This document shows positions 63,346-64,000 of a stretch of 64,000 bases of DNA, piece after piece. Source of the DNA: Ramlibacter sp. PS4R-6 (GTDB lineage: Bacteria > Pseudomonadota > Gammaproteobacteria > Burkholderiales > Burkholderiaceae_C); assembly GCF_037572775.1 (NCBI RefSeq), contig NZ_JBBHKA010000001.1, positions 3,038,001 to 3,102,000 on the forward strand, written 5' to 3'. The translations under genes were made by a program, and so were the position numbers. The number at the start of each line of letters is the position of its first letter. The stretch's first letter is position 1. The notes under the pieces are model-generated. The model worked only from the letters and a program-made list of their open reading frames with translations. It was not told where the DNA came from and did not search any database.

Positions 63346-63508
63346 GCGCTCGCGAATCGAAGAAACAGCTGGAGGGCCGCCCCTCGATTGAGGCGGCAAC
63401 TCTACAAAACACGGGGAACCCACCCGATACTCCCGTCATCGAACGGAAGTTCTTCTGGTTGTCTCCTCGGGTCCTTTCGACACCCTCAAGGGTTCAGGGA
63501 TCCTTCAT
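63346..63508 (+). other. long 3' untranslated region of the phasin transcript
   Basis: 163 bases between the phasin stop and the terminator contain no gene. A hairpin-forming GCCGCC...GGCGGC segment (about 63381-63402) lies early, followed by a low-structure stretch. It may hold a 3'-derived small RNA, but nothing specific was identified. Confidence 0.35.
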
Positions 63509-63536
63509 AGCCCGGTGCTTGCACCGGGCTTTTTTT
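63509..63536 (+). terminator. Rho-independent terminator of the phasin unit
   Basis: Perfect 10-bp stem AGCCCGGTGC / GCACCGGGCT with loop TT, followed by seven T. Strong. Confidence 0.9.
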
Positions 63537-63562
63537 GTTTCCGGCCCGCCCCGCTCCGCGAT

Positions 63563-63582
63563 AATTGACGTTTACGTCAATT
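63563..63582 (+). promoter_or_regulatory. palindromic operator before the short-chain dehydrogenase gene
   Basis: AATTGACGT-TT-ACGTCAATT, two perfect 9-base arms around TT, 22 bases before the ATG. The arms contain TTGACG/CGTCAA, similar in style to sites of LiuR-type regulators of branched-chain amino acid and fatty acid breakdown. The encoded enzyme would fit such control. The regulator is not in the window. Confidence 0.55.
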
Positions 63583-63604
63583 CACCCCCCAGGAGAACAA
63601 TCCC

Positions 63605-64000
63605 ATGGACATCGCAGGCAAGGTCTTCATCGTGACCGGCGGCGCATCGGGCCTCGGCGAAGGCACCGCGCGCATGCTGGCCGCGCTCGGCGGCAAGGTC
63701 GTCATCGCCGACATGCAGGCCGACAAGGGCGAGGCGATCGCCAAGGAGATCGGCGGCGCGTTCGTCAAATGCGACGTGAGCAGCGAGGAAGACGGCAAGG
63801 CCGTGGTCGCGAAGGCCACCGCCACCGGCAAGCTGATGGGCCTGGTGAACTGCGCGGGCATCGCGCCGGCGGAGCGCACGGTCGGCAAGAACGGCCCGCA
63901 CAACTTCGAGACCTTCAAGCGCTGCATCACGGTGAACCTGATCGGCACCTTCAACATGACGCGCCTGGCCGCCGAGGCCATGGGCAAGAACGAGCCGGAG
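63605..64000 (+). CDS. short-chain dehydrogenase, 3-hydroxyacyl-CoA dehydrogenase type II-like (cut by window edge)
   Basis: First 132 residues of an SDR. MDIAGKVFIVTGGASGLGEGTARML has the NAD-binding TGxxxGxG loop, KVVIADMQADKG the acidic residue that selects NAD, and LVNCAGIAPAER and ITVNLIGTFNMTRLAA follow. The sequence is close to type II 3-hydroxyacyl-CoA dehydrogenase (HSD10-like), which acts in isoleucine and fatty acid breakdown. The catalytic Ser-Tyr-Lys lies beyond the window. CAGGAGAAC precedes the ATG. Confidence 0.85.
   Translation, partial: MDIAGKVFIVTGGASGLGEGTARMLAALGGKVVIADMQADKGEAIAKEIGGAFVKCDVSSEEDGKAVVAKATATGKLMGLVNCAGIAPAERTVGKNGPHNFETFKRCITVNLIGTFNMTRLAAEAMGKNEPE

Noticed and set aside
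1..64000. CRISPR arrays, insertion sequences, prophage genes
   Set aside because: No spaced direct-repeat array, transposase, integrase or phage structural gene was recognised anywhere in the window.

Overview
The window looks like an ordinary chromosomal segment of a high-GC betaproteobacterium of the order Burkholderiales, most likely the Comamonadaceae (Ramlibacter/Variovorax/Caenimonas-like). The evidence is the rplI-rpsR-priB-rpsF block, the surE-pcm-nlpD-rpoS operon, EarP paired with an elongation factor P carrying Arg32, a phasin with PhaR-style operators, and several Burkholderiales-type transporters. Coding density is very high, many genes overlap by 1, 4 or 8 bases, and no insertion sequence, prophage, integrase or CRISPR array was seen. 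No gene-free stretch exceeds about 260 bases.

Layout: 1-3237 holds the left end of a cbb3 oxidase locus (ccoI, ccoS, ccoN) and a UspA gene, with FNR/Anr-type boxes. 3240-5658 holds a possible small RNA or attenuator and a membrane-anchored trehalose-phosphate synthase fused to a sensor-like domain. 5689-14089 is a long same-strand series: MarR regulator, a winged-helix protein, two small membrane proteins, CreB/CreC, a perfect CreB tag, a VIT/vWA protein with a PEP-CTERM tail, an exosortase, an EpsI-like protein and a GT51 peptidoglycan glycosyltransferase. A second FNR-controlled UspA gene follows. 14590-18718 holds dnaB, the ribosomal block and two genes of unknown function. 18898-26547 holds an MHS transporter, a sodium/solute symporter with its small subunit, ppsA and ppsR. 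26662-30770 is a peroxide, iron and heme group (ahpC, ahpF, bfr, bfd, HbpS-like) plus a Bax-inhibitor-1 membrane protein.

30813-41311 holds rlmD, a 3'-5' exonuclease, rpoS-nlpD-pcm-surE, a quinone oxidoreductase, tRNA-His, a lipoprotein, ppiD, tRNA-Val and hupB. 41502-50167 holds a uvrC-pgsA-led operon with a permease, a dehalogenase-like hydrolase and a tartrate/malate dehydrogenase, then earP, a phosphoethanolamine transferase and efp. 50220-62604 is mixed: DUF3445, an AEC permease, a GYF-like membrane protein, a LOG protein, a degenerate GGDEF protein, an MFS permease, rmuC, a hydroxyacid dehydrogenase, a NhaD-like antiporter, CsbD, a nitroreductase, a thioesterase and an HDAC-family hydrolase. 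62641-64000 holds a phasin and the start of a short-chain dehydrogenase.

The most interesting unit is the CreBC/exosortase cluster. A direct repeat matching the published CreB tag sits 87 bases before a VIT/vWA protein that carries its own sorting tail, and the matching exosortase is the next gene. This parallels the known proteobacterial dedicated sortase system (two-component pair, sortase, single VIT/vWA target), but with an exosortase. Two genome-wide style signals also stand out: three FNR boxes, two of which share an identical downstream element, and at least nine genes with a -10-like hexamer only 6-7 bases before the start codon, suggesting many leaderless transcripts.
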